This document shows positions 17,333-25,041 of a DNA stretch of 56,902 bases, piece after piece. Location of the stretch: the NCBI RefSeq assembly GCF_000714935.1, contig NZ_JMIR01000027.1, positions 1 to 56,902 of the forward strand. Reading direction: 5' to 3'. A program made the position numbers and the translations under genes. A model generated the notes under the pieces. That model did not search any database. It saw only the letters and a list, made by a program, of their open reading frames with translations, and had not been told where the DNA came from. The DNA is from Tumebacillus flagellatus. GTDB taxonomy: Bacteria; Bacillota; Bacilli; Tumebacillales; Tumebacillaceae. Every line of letters begins with the position of its first letter. Position 1 is the first letter of the stretch.

Positions 17333-18034
17333 TTACGCTTTGACCCAGTACACGATTGCGATGAACACGATCGCCGCCAGCCAATACACCACTTTGATCA
17401 TCGCCTGCTTCTCACGCGGCAGACGCTCCAGATGAATCTCTTCGATCTTATGCCCGATCTTCGGTTCGTTGCGCAAGTAGAGGCGCTCAAAGTTCGGCAG
17501 GTGTCGGTAGAGAATCCCCGCGACCATCACCAAGAGCGCCAGCGTGCTGCCGAGCGGCTGGTCGATGCAGAGGAAGAACACCACCGCGCCCGCGATCACG
17601 ATCGTGGTCGCAATCGAGATGTAGCGAATCAACAGCACCAGCACCACATACGCCACGACGACGACGATCAGCGGAATCGGATAGAGAGCGAGCAGGGAAC
17701 CGGCCGCCGTCGCCAGCGCTTTGCCGCCGCGAAACCCGGTATAGAACGAAAACGCATGCCCGAGCGCCGCGCCCGCCGCCGTCCAGAACGCCAACACTTG
17801 GTCTCCGGTGATCAGCAAGACGATCAACGTCGGCAGGAACCCTTTTAACACGTCGCAGATCAAAACGATCGCCGCCGCGCCTTTGCCGTACACCGCCAGC
17901 GTGTTCGCGGTGCCCGGATTGCCGCTGCCCCGCTCAAAGATGTTTCCGCCGCGGCTCTTGCCCACCAAGAACGCAAACGGAGTCGAACCCACTGCGTACC
18001 CAATCAATAATACCAACAGCATCATAAAATTCAT
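17333..18034 (-). CDS. plsY: Acyl-phosphate:glycerol-3-phosphate acyltransferase
   Basis: 233 residues from the ATG at 18034, preceded by GAGGTGA. PlsY transfers an acyl group from acyl-phosphate to glycerol-3-phosphate, the first step of phospholipid synthesis, at the membrane. The three conserved loops are visible: GSTPFAFLVGKSRG, GSGNPGTAN with DVLKG, and GHAFSFYTGFRGGKALAT. There are five or more helices plus an extra C-terminal segment (about residues 195-233) beyond the usual 190-200 residues, ending in a further membrane helix. It is a stand-alone gene between terminators. Confidence 0.93.
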   Translation of the reverse strand: MNFMMLLVLLIGYAVGSTPFAFLVGKSRGGNIFERGSGNPGTANTLAVYGKGAAAIVLICDVLKGFLPTLIVLLITGDQVLAFWTAAGAALGHAFSFYTGFRGGKALATAAGSLLALYPIPLIVVVVAYVVLVLLIRYISIATTIVIAGAVVFFLCIDQPLGSTLALLVMVAGILYRHLPNFERLYLRNEPKIGHKIEEIHLERLPREKQAMIKVVYWLAAIVFIAIVYWVKA

Positions 18035-18076
18035 CTGGGTCACCTCAAGACTTAACATTCTGAGTTCATTGTATCA

Positions 18077-18120
18077 AAAAAGGGCTGGCAGGAAAAACTC
18101 CTTGCCGGCCCTTTCCTTTT
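18077..18120 (-). terminator. Intrinsic terminator of the glycerophosphodiesterase gene
   Basis: Stem AAAGGGCCGGCAAGG with partner CCTGCCAGCCCTTTT and a T run on the minus strand, directly after the stop at 18121. Confidence 0.8.
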
Positions 18121-18951
18121 TTAAGAATCCCACAGACCCATCTCGCGCATCACGTTGACGACGCGGTCCGGGTAGTCGCTGCAAATGCCGTCCACGCCCC
18201 ACGACAGCAGTTTGGCGATCTCCGCTTCGTCGTTGATCGTCCAAACGTGCACTTTCACGCCGTGGTCGTGCGCGATTTGCACCGAGCGCGGCGTGACGAC
18301 TTTGATGCCGTACTGCGAGACCGGCACTTGAAACGCGTCGACGGGCGGCTTGTAGAACTTGTGCAGCCCGCAGCGCCAATACGCGACGAACTCCACCATG
18401 TTGCGCGTGTTCGCCGACGTCGCGACCCCGTTCATGCCGAGGCGCTTGAAGCGCTGCATCGTCACGGTGTGAAACGACGTGACCAGCACGCGGTCTTGCG
18501 CCCGGTGGCGCTTGATCGTCTCGACCAAAGCGGTCTCCATCGGCGGGGTCTTCTGCTTGATGTCCATGTTCACGCGGATGTGCGGAAACTCCGTCAGGAC
18601 TTCGTCGAGCGTCGGGATCGTCACGCCCTTGCCCCGAAACGGAAACGTTCGACCTCCATCCGTGCTGAACTTGTACCCGAAATCGATCGCTTTAAGCTCC
18701 GCCAGCGTCTTGGCGGAAATCGCGCCTGTGCCGTTGGTCAGGCGGTCGACCGTGTCGTCGTGACTGAGCACAACATGGCCGTCCTTCGTCATATGAACGT
18801 CGGTTTCAAACGCATCGGCGCCCATCTCCACGGCGAGTTGAAACGCCTCCCGCGTGTTCGACGGCGCGTGACCCGACGCCCCTTGGTGAGCCAACACCAT
18901 CGGACGGTGCAGGTCCAGGTACGGCTTGATCTTGCTCTTGCGCTCCGGCAT
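18121..18951 (-). CDS. Glycerophosphodiester phosphodiesterase
   Basis: 276 residues, a TIM-barrel GDPD. It hydrolyses glycerophosphodiesters such as glycerophosphoethanolamine to glycerol-3-phosphate and an alcohol. The catalytic motifs are AHQGASGHAPSNT near residue 21, ETDVHMTKDGHVVLSHDDT near 48 and MDIK near 130. There is no signal peptide, so it is probably intracellular. The glycerol-3-phosphate it releases could feed PlsY, encoded just downstream, although a terminator separates them. Confidence 0.92.
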   Translation of the reverse strand: MPERKSKIKPYLDLHRPMVLAHQGASGHAPSNTREAFQLAVEMGADAFETDVHMTKDGHVVLSHDDTVDRLTNGTGAISAKTLAELKAIDFGYKFSTDGGRTFPFRGKGVTIPTLDEVLTEFPHIRVNMDIKQKTPPMETALVETIKRHRAQDRVLVTSFHTVTMQRFKRLGMNGVATSANTRNMVEFVAYWRCGLHKFYKPPVDAFQVPVSQYGIKVVTPRSVQIAHDHGVKVHVWTINDEAEIAKLLSWGVDGICSDYPDRVVNVMREMGLWDS

Positions 18952-19047
18952 AGCGGTGCTCCCCCGTTTCTCTCTCCCGTTACCCCTTCAATCAAACGCG
19001 CGCTCTGGATGCGCTTTCACCGCCACTTCGGCGGGCGGCGGCCCTCC

Positions 19048-19713
19048 TCAGCTGTGCGAACCGTGTTTCGCGCGCGGGTCGTGTTCGTGCCACAGCCCCA
19101 CGCTGCGCAGGATCTCTTCGCGCAGCTCTTCGTAGCGCTCCGTCGAAATCACCGGCTCCAAATCGGTGTCGTGAATCGGATCGGCGAGCGTGATCCACGA
19201 TTTGCAGCCCGTGTAGTCCGCAGAGACGTCGATCGTCTTGGGATTCGTCAATCGGTACGCGCGCAGCAGCAGGATATGCAGCGGTCGGTCGGATTGCCAA
19301 TTCAAGCGCTCTTCGGCGTAGTTGTGCGTCATCACGTGATACGCGTCGAACTTCTTGAGCAGCTCCGCGTCGTCCTTGATCACGATGTCGTCGGTGACAT
19401 GTCCGACGTGCGTGATCGTCACTTGCTTTGGCGGCAGTTCGCGTCCCTCCAGCGTCTTGGCGAGCACGTCTTGGTAGCCCGGCTTGATCAGGTCGGCGCG
19501 TTGGTGCTCATACGTCGGATAGAGGTAGAACGATTGCTCCTCCAAGCGGAATTCCCGCGTCTCTTCCGTGATCCCGCCCTTGCGGATCAGCACGGTCTGG
19601 TCGCCGGCGGCGATCCCTTCGATGCAGACGGCCCATTCCTTCAACGCCACTTCCTTCACAGGCAAGTGCGGGCTGTGCACGTCCACGGAAAAAGATCGGA
19701 AGCTCACTGACAT
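19048..19713 (-). CDS. DUF1802 family protein
   Basis: 221 residues from the ATG at 19713, preceded by AAGGAGTGA within the end of the dedA gene. The N-terminal pattern KEWAVCIEGIAAGDQTVLIR followed by KGGI marks the DUF1802 family, whose function is unknown. The protein is soluble and acidic, with no clear catalytic motif. It starts 5 bases after the dedA stop and is probably cotranscribed with it. Confidence 0.72.
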   Translation of the reverse strand: MSVSFRSFSVDVHSPHLPVKEVALKEWAVCIEGIAAGDQTVLIRKGGITEETREFRLEEQSFYLYPTYEHQRADLIKPGYQDVLAKTLEGRELPPKQVTITHVGHVTDDIVIKDDAELLKKFDAYHVMTHNYAEERLNWQSDRPLHILLLRAYRLTNPKTIDVSADYTGCKSWITLADPIHDTDLEPVISTERYEELREEILRSVGLWHEHDPRAKHGSHS

Positions 19714-19718
19714 GCGAT

Positions 19719-20363
19719 TCACTCCTTCGGTTCGGGTGGTACACCTTGAGAGGTTAGTTTTGCCGAACGCCGCTTTCTTATCACGCGGTAGACGATCGGC
19801 GCGAGCAACGACAGCAACACGATCACGATGATCCAATAGCGGAACGGGTAGACGATCGCTTCAATCATCCGCCAGCGGTGCCCGACATATTCGCCCAAGA
19901 GCAGAAACGTCAGCGCCCACACCAGCGCGCCGATGTACGCAAACGGAGCGAAGATCCGGTACTTCATCTGCGTCACGCCCGCCGTCAGCGCCGTCACATG
20001 GCGAAATCCCGGCACGAAATAGCCAAAAAACAACATGACACGCCCGTATCGCTCCATATAGCGCTCAATTTTCAGCAAGCGCTCTTCCGTCAAATGCAAG
20101 AACCGTCCAAACTTTGTGACAACCCCGTATCCGACAAATCGTCCGATCAAGAAACTGAGCGTGATGCCGCAGATGCTGCCGAGCACCGCGGCGACCAACA
20201 CGCCCCAGAAATTCATATGTCCTTTGTGGACCATCACCCCGACGAACGAAAGCAGCGTCTCGTCCGGCAGCGGAATTCCCACAATCCCCAACAGCAGCAA
20301 AATGAACAGTCCAATGTACCCGTAGTGGTCGAGGAACTGTATCCATTGATCGATTGAAATCAC
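19719..20363 (-). CDS. DedA family membrane protein
   Basis: 214 residues with four to five hydrophobic segments. The DedA signature is visible: GIPLPDETLLSFVG near residue 29, GSICGITLSFLIGRFVG, and GYFVPGFRHVTALTAG near 118. DedA proteins are thought to move lipids, including undecaprenyl phosphate or phosphatidylethanolamine, across the membrane. The start is a GTG with only a weak G-rich site before it, so the exact start is uncertain. It sits within a run of lipid-related genes (PlsY, GDPD). Confidence 0.88.
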   Translation of the reverse strand: MISIDQWIQFLDHYGYIGLFILLLLGIVGIPLPDETLLSFVGVMVHKGHMNFWGVLVAAVLGSICGITLSFLIGRFVGYGVVTKFGRFLHLTEERLLKIERYMERYGRVMLFFGYFVPGFRHVTALTAGVTQMKYRIFAPFAYIGALVWALTFLLLGEYVGHRWRMIEAIVYPFRYWIIVIVLLSLLAPIVYRVIRKRRSAKLTSQGVPPEPKE

Positions 20364-20403
20364 CCCATCAGATGATCAAAAAACATTCGCACGCAAGCGC
20401 TCC

Positions 20404-20499
20404 TCACTCCGGCAGCAAGGTGTTGAACCATTCACCGGCGAGGTAGATCGCCAGCACCGACGTGACGGACCATACCATCATCCACACAAATTTGCGCAT
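20404..20499 (-). CDS. Putative 31-residue membrane microprotein
   Basis: A reading frame of 31 codons from ATG at 20499 with an AGAGGGG ribosome site 9 bases upstream. The product begins with a basic N-terminus (MRKFVWMM) and continues as one hydrophobic helix ending in a short acidic tail (LLPE). It lies between a terminator (20543-20570) and dedA on the same strand, so it may be the first gene of the dedA-DUF1802 unit. No homologue is recognised; the evidence is the ribosome site, position and amphipathic layout only. Confidence 0.5.
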   Translation of the reverse strand: MRKFVWMMVWSVTSVLAIYLAGEWFNTLLPE

Positions 20500-20542
20500 C
20501 GAACGGGACCCCTCTCTGGACAATCTATGCGGCGCATGTAAG

Positions 20543-20570
20543 AAAAAGCATGCATCGCTGCATGCTTTTA
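20543..20570 (-). terminator. Intrinsic terminator of the 128-residue gene
   Basis: Near-perfect hairpin AAAAGCATGCA / TGCATGCTTTT with a T-rich end on the minus strand, 27 bases past the stop. Confidence 0.85.
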
Positions 20571-20596
20571 CTATGTCCAGAAGCGGGCCCCAACCA

Positions 20597-20983
20597 TTAC
20601 TCCGCCGCCGCAGCCAGTGCCGGGCCGCTGACGAGTTTGGATTCGACGCCGTTTTCCTTCCACTCTTCGATCAGAGTGGCCACAGTTTCCGGCGCGAGCG
20701 GGAAGACTTGGATGACGACCAGCATGTCGAGCATCGCTTTCTGCTCGTTTTTGCGTGCGCGTTGCAGAACGTCCGCCACCGTGTCCATCTCATCCGGCAC
20801 GAGGCCGCCCTCTGCAGCGCGGATATAGATGATGTTTTGGCCGAACGCCACTTCGTAGACGTTGTCCGATTCAGCCGGAGCCGGGAACGCGCGGTCCTTG
20901 AAGCGGGAGGTCAGGCCCATCTTCTGCACCGGGTTCAATTTGGTGCGCTTGAGCAGCGCTTTGATATCGAAAGTTTCGCTCAT
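20597..20983 (-). CDS. Conserved-looking hypothetical protein
   Basis: 128 residues from the ATG at 20983, which has AAGGAG 10 bases upstream. No family is recognised. The protein is soluble, with no cysteine and an alanine-rich C-terminus; the central part (YEVAFGQNIIYIRAAEGG) looks like beta strands followed by two helices. It lies 36 bases downstream of the histidine kinase gene and may be cotranscribed with it, so it might be a small partner of that kinase, but nothing in the sequence shows this. Confidence 0.7.
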   Translation of the reverse strand: MSETFDIKALLKRTKLNPVQKMGLTSRFKDRAFPAPAESDNVYEVAFGQNIIYIRAAEGGLVPDEMDTVADVLQRARKNEQKAMLDMLVVIQVFPLAPETVATLIEEWKENGVESKLVSGPALAAAAE

Positions 20984-21019
20984 CTGCGGTTTCTCCTTCC
21001 AATCCATGAAACTACTATC

Positions 21020-22633
21020 CTAGTCTAGTATAGCTTCCTCGTGGCGTGCGGGCAACCAAATCGAAACGAGTGTCCCCTGTCCGATTTCGCTCTGGATTTC
21101 CATGTCTCCGCCGTGCGCTTCGATGATCGACTTGGAGTTGTGCAACCCAAGCCCGGTGCCTTTGCTCTTGGTGGTGTAGAACGGCTCGAAGATGTCTTGC
21201 AGGCGGTCTTCCGGAATGCCTTGGCCCGTGTCGCGGACTTCGATGATCACCCCGTCCGGCTCTTCGGCTCGCCGGACGGTCAACTTGACCATCCCGCCCG
21301 CCGGCGTGGCGTCGATAGCGTTGCGAAACAGGTTCAAGATCACTTGGTGCAGCTGATCCGCGTCCGCCTGAATCGCACCGACGTCCTCGTAGTGCTCCAC
21401 CAAGCGCAAGTTCGCTTCCCGGAACACGCCTTGCATCAAGTTGCAGATGCCCTGCAACAGTTCGAGGAGGTTGCACTCGGCGAAGTTCGGGTTTTGCGGG
21501 CGCGAGATGTCGAGGAAGTGGTTGACGAGACCTTCGATGCGGGAGATTTCGCCGAGGATCATCCGACCCTTTTTCTCCGACTTTTCGGAAAAATCTTCCT
21601 GCCCGAGCATTAACTGCATCGCGAGTTTGATCACGGCGACCGGGTTGCGGATTTCGTGCGCGATCTGGGCGGCGAACATGCCCATCGTCGACAGCCGCTC
21701 CGATTGGCGCAAGTTGTGCTCCAGACGAACGTAGCTCGTCATGTCCCGCCCGACCAAGAGCAGCGCGGATTGCTTCACGAGCGGGTCGATCACCCAGCGG
21801 GCGTCCCAGAACAGATGATGCTCCGCTCCGGTCGCGGGATGGAGCCATTTTTCGTGAAAATCGGTGAGGTCGCGCTGTTCTTGCAGAGCGATCCACGCCG
21901 CGCTTTTTTCGGAAAAAACATCCTGCAGCCGCAGCGGGCCGTTGATCGGCATCAGGAGATGCGCCGCTTGGTTTCGGTGCAAGATGTTGCCCGCGGCGTC
22001 GGTGATCAAGATCAAGTGGTTCGACGTCTCGGAGATTTTCTCTTGCAGGAGCAACGTGCGGTAGTGCTCCGATTTCAGCTTCATCGCGTGCTCGATGGCG
22101 TGTGTCGCCGAGAGCACGGTGCCGAGCATATACGGGGAGTGTTCCGTTTTGTACGCGGCGATGGCGAGCGCTCCGATCACGCGGCCGTTGTCGTCATGAA
22201 ACGGAGCGGCGGCGCAGGACATCCCCTGCAGGTCGGTCAAGAAGTGATCGCGTCCGACGATGTGCACCGGACGGTCTTCCGTGAGCGCCGTGCCGAGGGC
22301 GTTGGCGCCGAAAACCTGCTCCGACCAGATCATGCCGGGTGTGGTGTGTTGTCTGAGCAGCGCGTCGGGCAAGCGTTCGCCGCGCGTGGCGAGCAAGACG
22401 CCGTCCGCATCGCAAACCGCGACGATGCATTCGCTTTCCACCGTGCGGTAGAGATGATCAATATAAGGAAGCGCCGATTCCAACAAGAGTCGGTTGGCGA
22501 AGATGCGGGATTGCAAGTCGGCAGCCGGGACGGGAGCGACGGAAGGCAGCGTGTTCGGGTCGATCCCGTAGGCACGAGAGCGGGCCCACGCTTCTGCAAA
22601 TGAGGGCGACGGGTGTAAATTGGTATCGTTCAT
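21020..22633 (-). CDS. Orphan sensor histidine kinase with AcoR-type GAF domain
   Basis: 537 residues from the ATG at 22633, downstream of a good promoter; earlier in-frame starts precede that promoter. The N-terminus (AWARSRAYGIDP, then a GAF domain to about residue 190 with GMIWSEQVFGANALGTAL) is like the sensory part of AcoR/DhaR sigma-54 activators. A PAS-like domain follows (about 195-300), then HisKA with AHEIRNPVAVIK near 330 and an ATPase domain with NLFRNAIDA, DTGQGIP and GTGLGL. No membrane segment, so it is a cytoplasmic sensor. No response regulator is adjacent. The domain order resembles sporulation kinases that phosphorylate Spo0F, which is inference. Confidence 0.88.
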   Translation of the reverse strand: MNDTNLHPSPSFAEAWARSRAYGIDPNTLPSVAPVPAADLQSRIFANRLLLESALPYIDHLYRTVESECIVAVCDADGVLLATRGERLPDALLRQHTTPGMIWSEQVFGANALGTALTEDRPVHIVGRDHFLTDLQGMSCAAAPFHDDNGRVIGALAIAAYKTEHSPYMLGTVLSATHAIEHAMKLKSEHYRTLLLQEKISETSNHLILITDAAGNILHRNQAAHLLMPINGPLRLQDVFSEKSAAWIALQEQRDLTDFHEKWLHPATGAEHHLFWDARWVIDPLVKQSALLLVGRDMTSYVRLEHNLRQSERLSTMGMFAAQIAHEIRNPVAVIKLAMQLMLGQEDFSEKSEKKGRMILGEISRIEGLVNHFLDISRPQNPNFAECNLLELLQGICNLMQGVFREANLRLVEHYEDVGAIQADADQLHQVILNLFRNAIDATPAGGMVKLTVRRAEEPDGVIIEVRDTGQGIPEDRLQDIFEPFYTTKSKGTGLGLHNSKSIIEAHGGDMEIQSEIGQGTLVSIWLPARHEEAILD

Positions 22634-22672
22634 CGCGACATGGTCCCTTTCTGATTCAAGTAGACTTCCGCT

Positions 22673-22701
22673 ATTATAGCAGATTCCAAAAGGGTTGTCG
22701 G
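22673..22701 (-). promoter_or_regulatory. Sigma-A-type promoter for the histidine kinase
   Basis: On the minus strand, CCGACA (22701-22696), a 17-base spacer and a perfect TATAAT (22678-22673), about 40 bases upstream of the chosen start codon. Confidence 0.75.
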
Positions 22702-22749
22702 TTCGAATGTCGAAGTATTGGTAAGACATGAACAATCTGGAGGCCACGC

Positions 22750-23934
22750 ATGAAAGTAACAAGACACCGACCTGATTTCGTACTGTTCCTCGTCGTGATC
22801 CTTTTGGCTATGATCGGGTTGGTGGCTGTCTACAGCGCCAGTGCGATCTACGCATACAAAATGCAAGACACGCCGAACTACTATTTCCTGAGACAGTTGA
22901 TGTTTTTTGTGATCGGGACGTTCGGGATGTTGTTTGCGATGAACACCCACTATCAGATGTGGTACAAACTGTCGCGTCCGATGCTGTTGGTTACATATCT
23001 CCTTTTGGTCATGGTGTTCGTTCCAGGCGTCGGGATGAACGTCAACGGCGCCTACCGCTGGATCTCGCTCGGGCCGTTCTCATTCCAGCCGACAGAGATC
23101 GCGATGATCACGATCAACCTCTACCTCGCCTACCTGCTCACGAAAAAGGGCGACCGCGTCTCCGATCCGAAAGCGTCGTTCTGGCCGTCGGTCATCCTCG
23201 TGGTGATCGGCTTCGGGCTGATCATCTTGGAGCCGGACATGGACACGGCGATCACGTTTGCGGGCGGTCCGTTTCTGATCATGTTCGTCGCGGGCGTGCC
23301 GTGGAAACACTTGCGCAACACCATGTTGCTCGCCATCATCACGTCGGTGCCGCTGGCGTTGATGGGTTATCGCGGCGACCGGATCTGGGCGTATCTCGAT
23401 CCGTTCAAGCACATGGACGGCGACGGCTACCAGATCGTGCAGTCGTTGTTCGCGATCTCGACCGGCGGATGGACGGGGCGCGGTTTGGGTCACTCGATTG
23501 AGAAGTTCTCGTACTTGCCGGAAGCGCACACCGATTTTATCTTCGCGATCTTCTCGGAGGAGTGGGGGCTGATCGGCGGTCTGTTTCTGATCGTGCTGTA
23601 CGGCGTCGTGATCTGGCGCGGAATTCACATCGCGTTGAACGTGCAGGATAAATTTGCGCAATTGGTCGCGATCGGGATCACGTCGGTCATCGCGATGGCG
23701 GTTTTTTTCAACATCGGGTCTGTATCCGGTTTGCTGCCGGTCATCGGCGTGCCGCTCCCGTTTATCTCGTACGGGGGGACGTCGTTGGTGTTTAAGCTGT
23801 TTATGATGGGGATTCTCTTGAACATCTCCCGGTATACAGCGCGCCCGGAGGAGATCGCGTTGCTGCCTTCTTCGGCGCCGCGCATCAAGCACGGGGCGAA
23901 CATTGATCTGAAGACTTCGCGTTTTGACGCTTAA
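22750..23934 (+). CDS. FtsW/RodA/SpoVE family peptidoglycan polymerase
   Basis: 394 residues with about ten membrane helices. SEDS-family signatures are clear: YSASAIYAY near residue 28, GAYRWISLGPFSFQPTEI near 99, LPEAHTDFIFAIFSEEWGLI near 257 and GVPLPFISYGGTSL near 336. Such proteins polymerise lipid II into glycan strands with a partner class B penicillin-binding protein. No division or PBP gene is adjacent, so I cannot say whether this copy serves division, elongation or the spore cortex. CTGGAGG gives a strong ribosome site. It is transcribed divergently from the kinase gene. Confidence 0.9.
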   Translation: MKVTRHRPDFVLFLVVILLAMIGLVAVYSASAIYAYKMQDTPNYYFLRQLMFFVIGTFGMLFAMNTHYQMWYKLSRPMLLVTYLLLVMVFVPGVGMNVNGAYRWISLGPFSFQPTEIAMITINLYLAYLLTKKGDRVSDPKASFWPSVILVVIGFGLIILEPDMDTAITFAGGPFLIMFVAGVPWKHLRNTMLLAIITSVPLALMGYRGDRIWAYLDPFKHMDGDGYQIVQSLFAISTGGWTGRGLGHSIEKFSYLPEAHTDFIFAIFSEEWGLIGGLFLIVLYGVVIWRGIHIALNVQDKFAQLVAIGITSVIAMAVFFNIGSVSGLLPVIGVPLPFISYGGTSLVFKLFMMGILLNISRYTARPEEIALLPSSAPRIKHGANIDLKTSRFDA

Positions 23935-23967
23935 GGGCGCCGAACGCAGGATGAGGTGATTTCCAAC

Positions 23968-24924
23968 ATGAAAACGACTCCGCAAGATCTCGGATACGGC
24001 GTTCATTTGATCGATTTGGAAGAAGGCGGCGAACTCGGCCGCACGGCGGCGTACATCGTGCGCGGCGAGAGCAAGACCGCGCTGTTTGAAGTCGGTTCTT
24101 CGCACGCGGCGCAGAACATCCTCGACAGTTTGGACGTGCTCGGCATCAAGCCGGAGGAGATCGACTATGTGATCGTGACGCACATCCACCTCGACCATTC
24201 CGGCGGTGTGGGCTACATCCTGCCGAACTTCCCGAACGCGACGGTGCTGTGCCACCCGCGCGCCGCCCGCCACCTGATCGACCCGACGCGATTGATCGCC
24301 GGGGCGAGCGCGGTGTACGGCGACGACTTGGAGCGCATCTTCGGCAAGATTTTGCCGGTGGCAGAGGAGCGCGTGCGGGCGATGGAAGACGGCGAAGCGC
24401 TCGACCTCGGCGGGCGGACGCTGACGTTTTACGACTCGCCGGGACATGCGCGCCACCACTGTTCGATTCACGACAGCGGCTCGCAGGGGATCTTCACGGG
24501 CGACACGGTTTCGATCCGCTACGTGCCGGAGTTGACGGGCTGGGACTTCACCTGCTTGTTCCCGTCGACCTCGCCGTCGGAGTTTGACCGGGAAGCGGTG
24601 TTCCGGACGGTGGAGAAACTGCGGGCGTTGAACCCGGAGCGAATCTACCACACGCATTTCGGGGCGACGGAACCTGCTTCGTACGCGTTTGAGCGGACGC
24701 TTCGAACGGTCGCCGACTACGACGACTTCGCCCGCGAGATGTTCCGTCCGGGGCTCCCGTGGGAAGACCTCGCCGAACGCATCCGCGAGTACATCCGCAC
24801 CGACCTCGCCGCGCACGGTCACCACGTGCACGACTTGAGCGGCATCGAGCTCGACATCCGCCTGAACGCGCAAGGCTTGCTGTTCGTGCTGGAGAAGGAG
24901 CACGCGAAGAAGCAACAAGGGTAA
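23968..24924 (+). CDS. Metallo-beta-lactamase-fold hydrolase
   Basis: 318 residues from the ATG at 23968, preceded by GAGGTGAT. The metal-binding motif THIHLDHSGG lies near residue 73, with further ligands in DSPGHARHHCS and FTGDTV and a late HTHFG. The C-terminal part from about 250 is a helical extension (PGLPWEDLAERIREYI). The overall pattern is that of the glyoxalase II / RNase Z-like hydrolase group in Bacillota, often annotated only as MBL fold; the substrate is unknown. It follows the SEDS-family gene by 33 bases and could share its transcript. Confidence 0.85.
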   Translation: MKTTPQDLGYGVHLIDLEEGGELGRTAAYIVRGESKTALFEVGSSHAAQNILDSLDVLGIKPEEIDYVIVTHIHLDHSGGVGYILPNFPNATVLCHPRAARHLIDPTRLIAGASAVYGDDLERIFGKILPVAEERVRAMEDGEALDLGGRTLTFYDSPGHARHHCSIHDSGSQGIFTGDTVSIRYVPELTGWDFTCLFPSTSPSEFDREAVFRTVEKLRALNPERIYHTHFGATEPASYAFERTLRTVADYDDFAREMFRPGLPWEDLAERIREYIRTDLAAHGHHVHDLSGIELDIRLNAQGLLFVLEKEHAKKQQG

Positions 24925-24934
24925 GAACAGAGTA

Positions 24935-24970
24935 TGAAAAAAGACCTGCTCACGGGAGCGGGTCTTTTTT
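24935..24970. terminator. Bidirectional terminator
   Basis: Stem AAGACCTGCTC / GAGCGGGTCTT with T7 on the plus strand and T6 on the minus strand, serving the MBL gene and the convergent chemoreceptor gene. Confidence 0.85.
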
Positions 24971-24998
24971 TGAGTAGAGCCTGCCAAACAGGCAAGTA

Positions 24999-25028
24999 AG
25001 ACCCGCCCATGCCTGAGCGGGTCTTTTT
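24999..25028 (+). terminator. Second plus-strand terminator-like hairpin
   Basis: AGACCCGC / GCGGGTCT stem with a T6 tail on the plus strand. Its sequence partly copies the preceding hairpin, so it probably acts as a backup stop before the convergent gene. Confidence 0.6.
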
Positions 25029-25041
25029 TCGTCGTTTGCAG

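Noticed and set aside
23080-24987. 635-codon open frame on the minus strand
   Set aside because: Antisense to the SEDS-family and MBL genes, both of which have clear motifs and ribosome sites; the product is Arg/His/Asp-rich with no fold signs.
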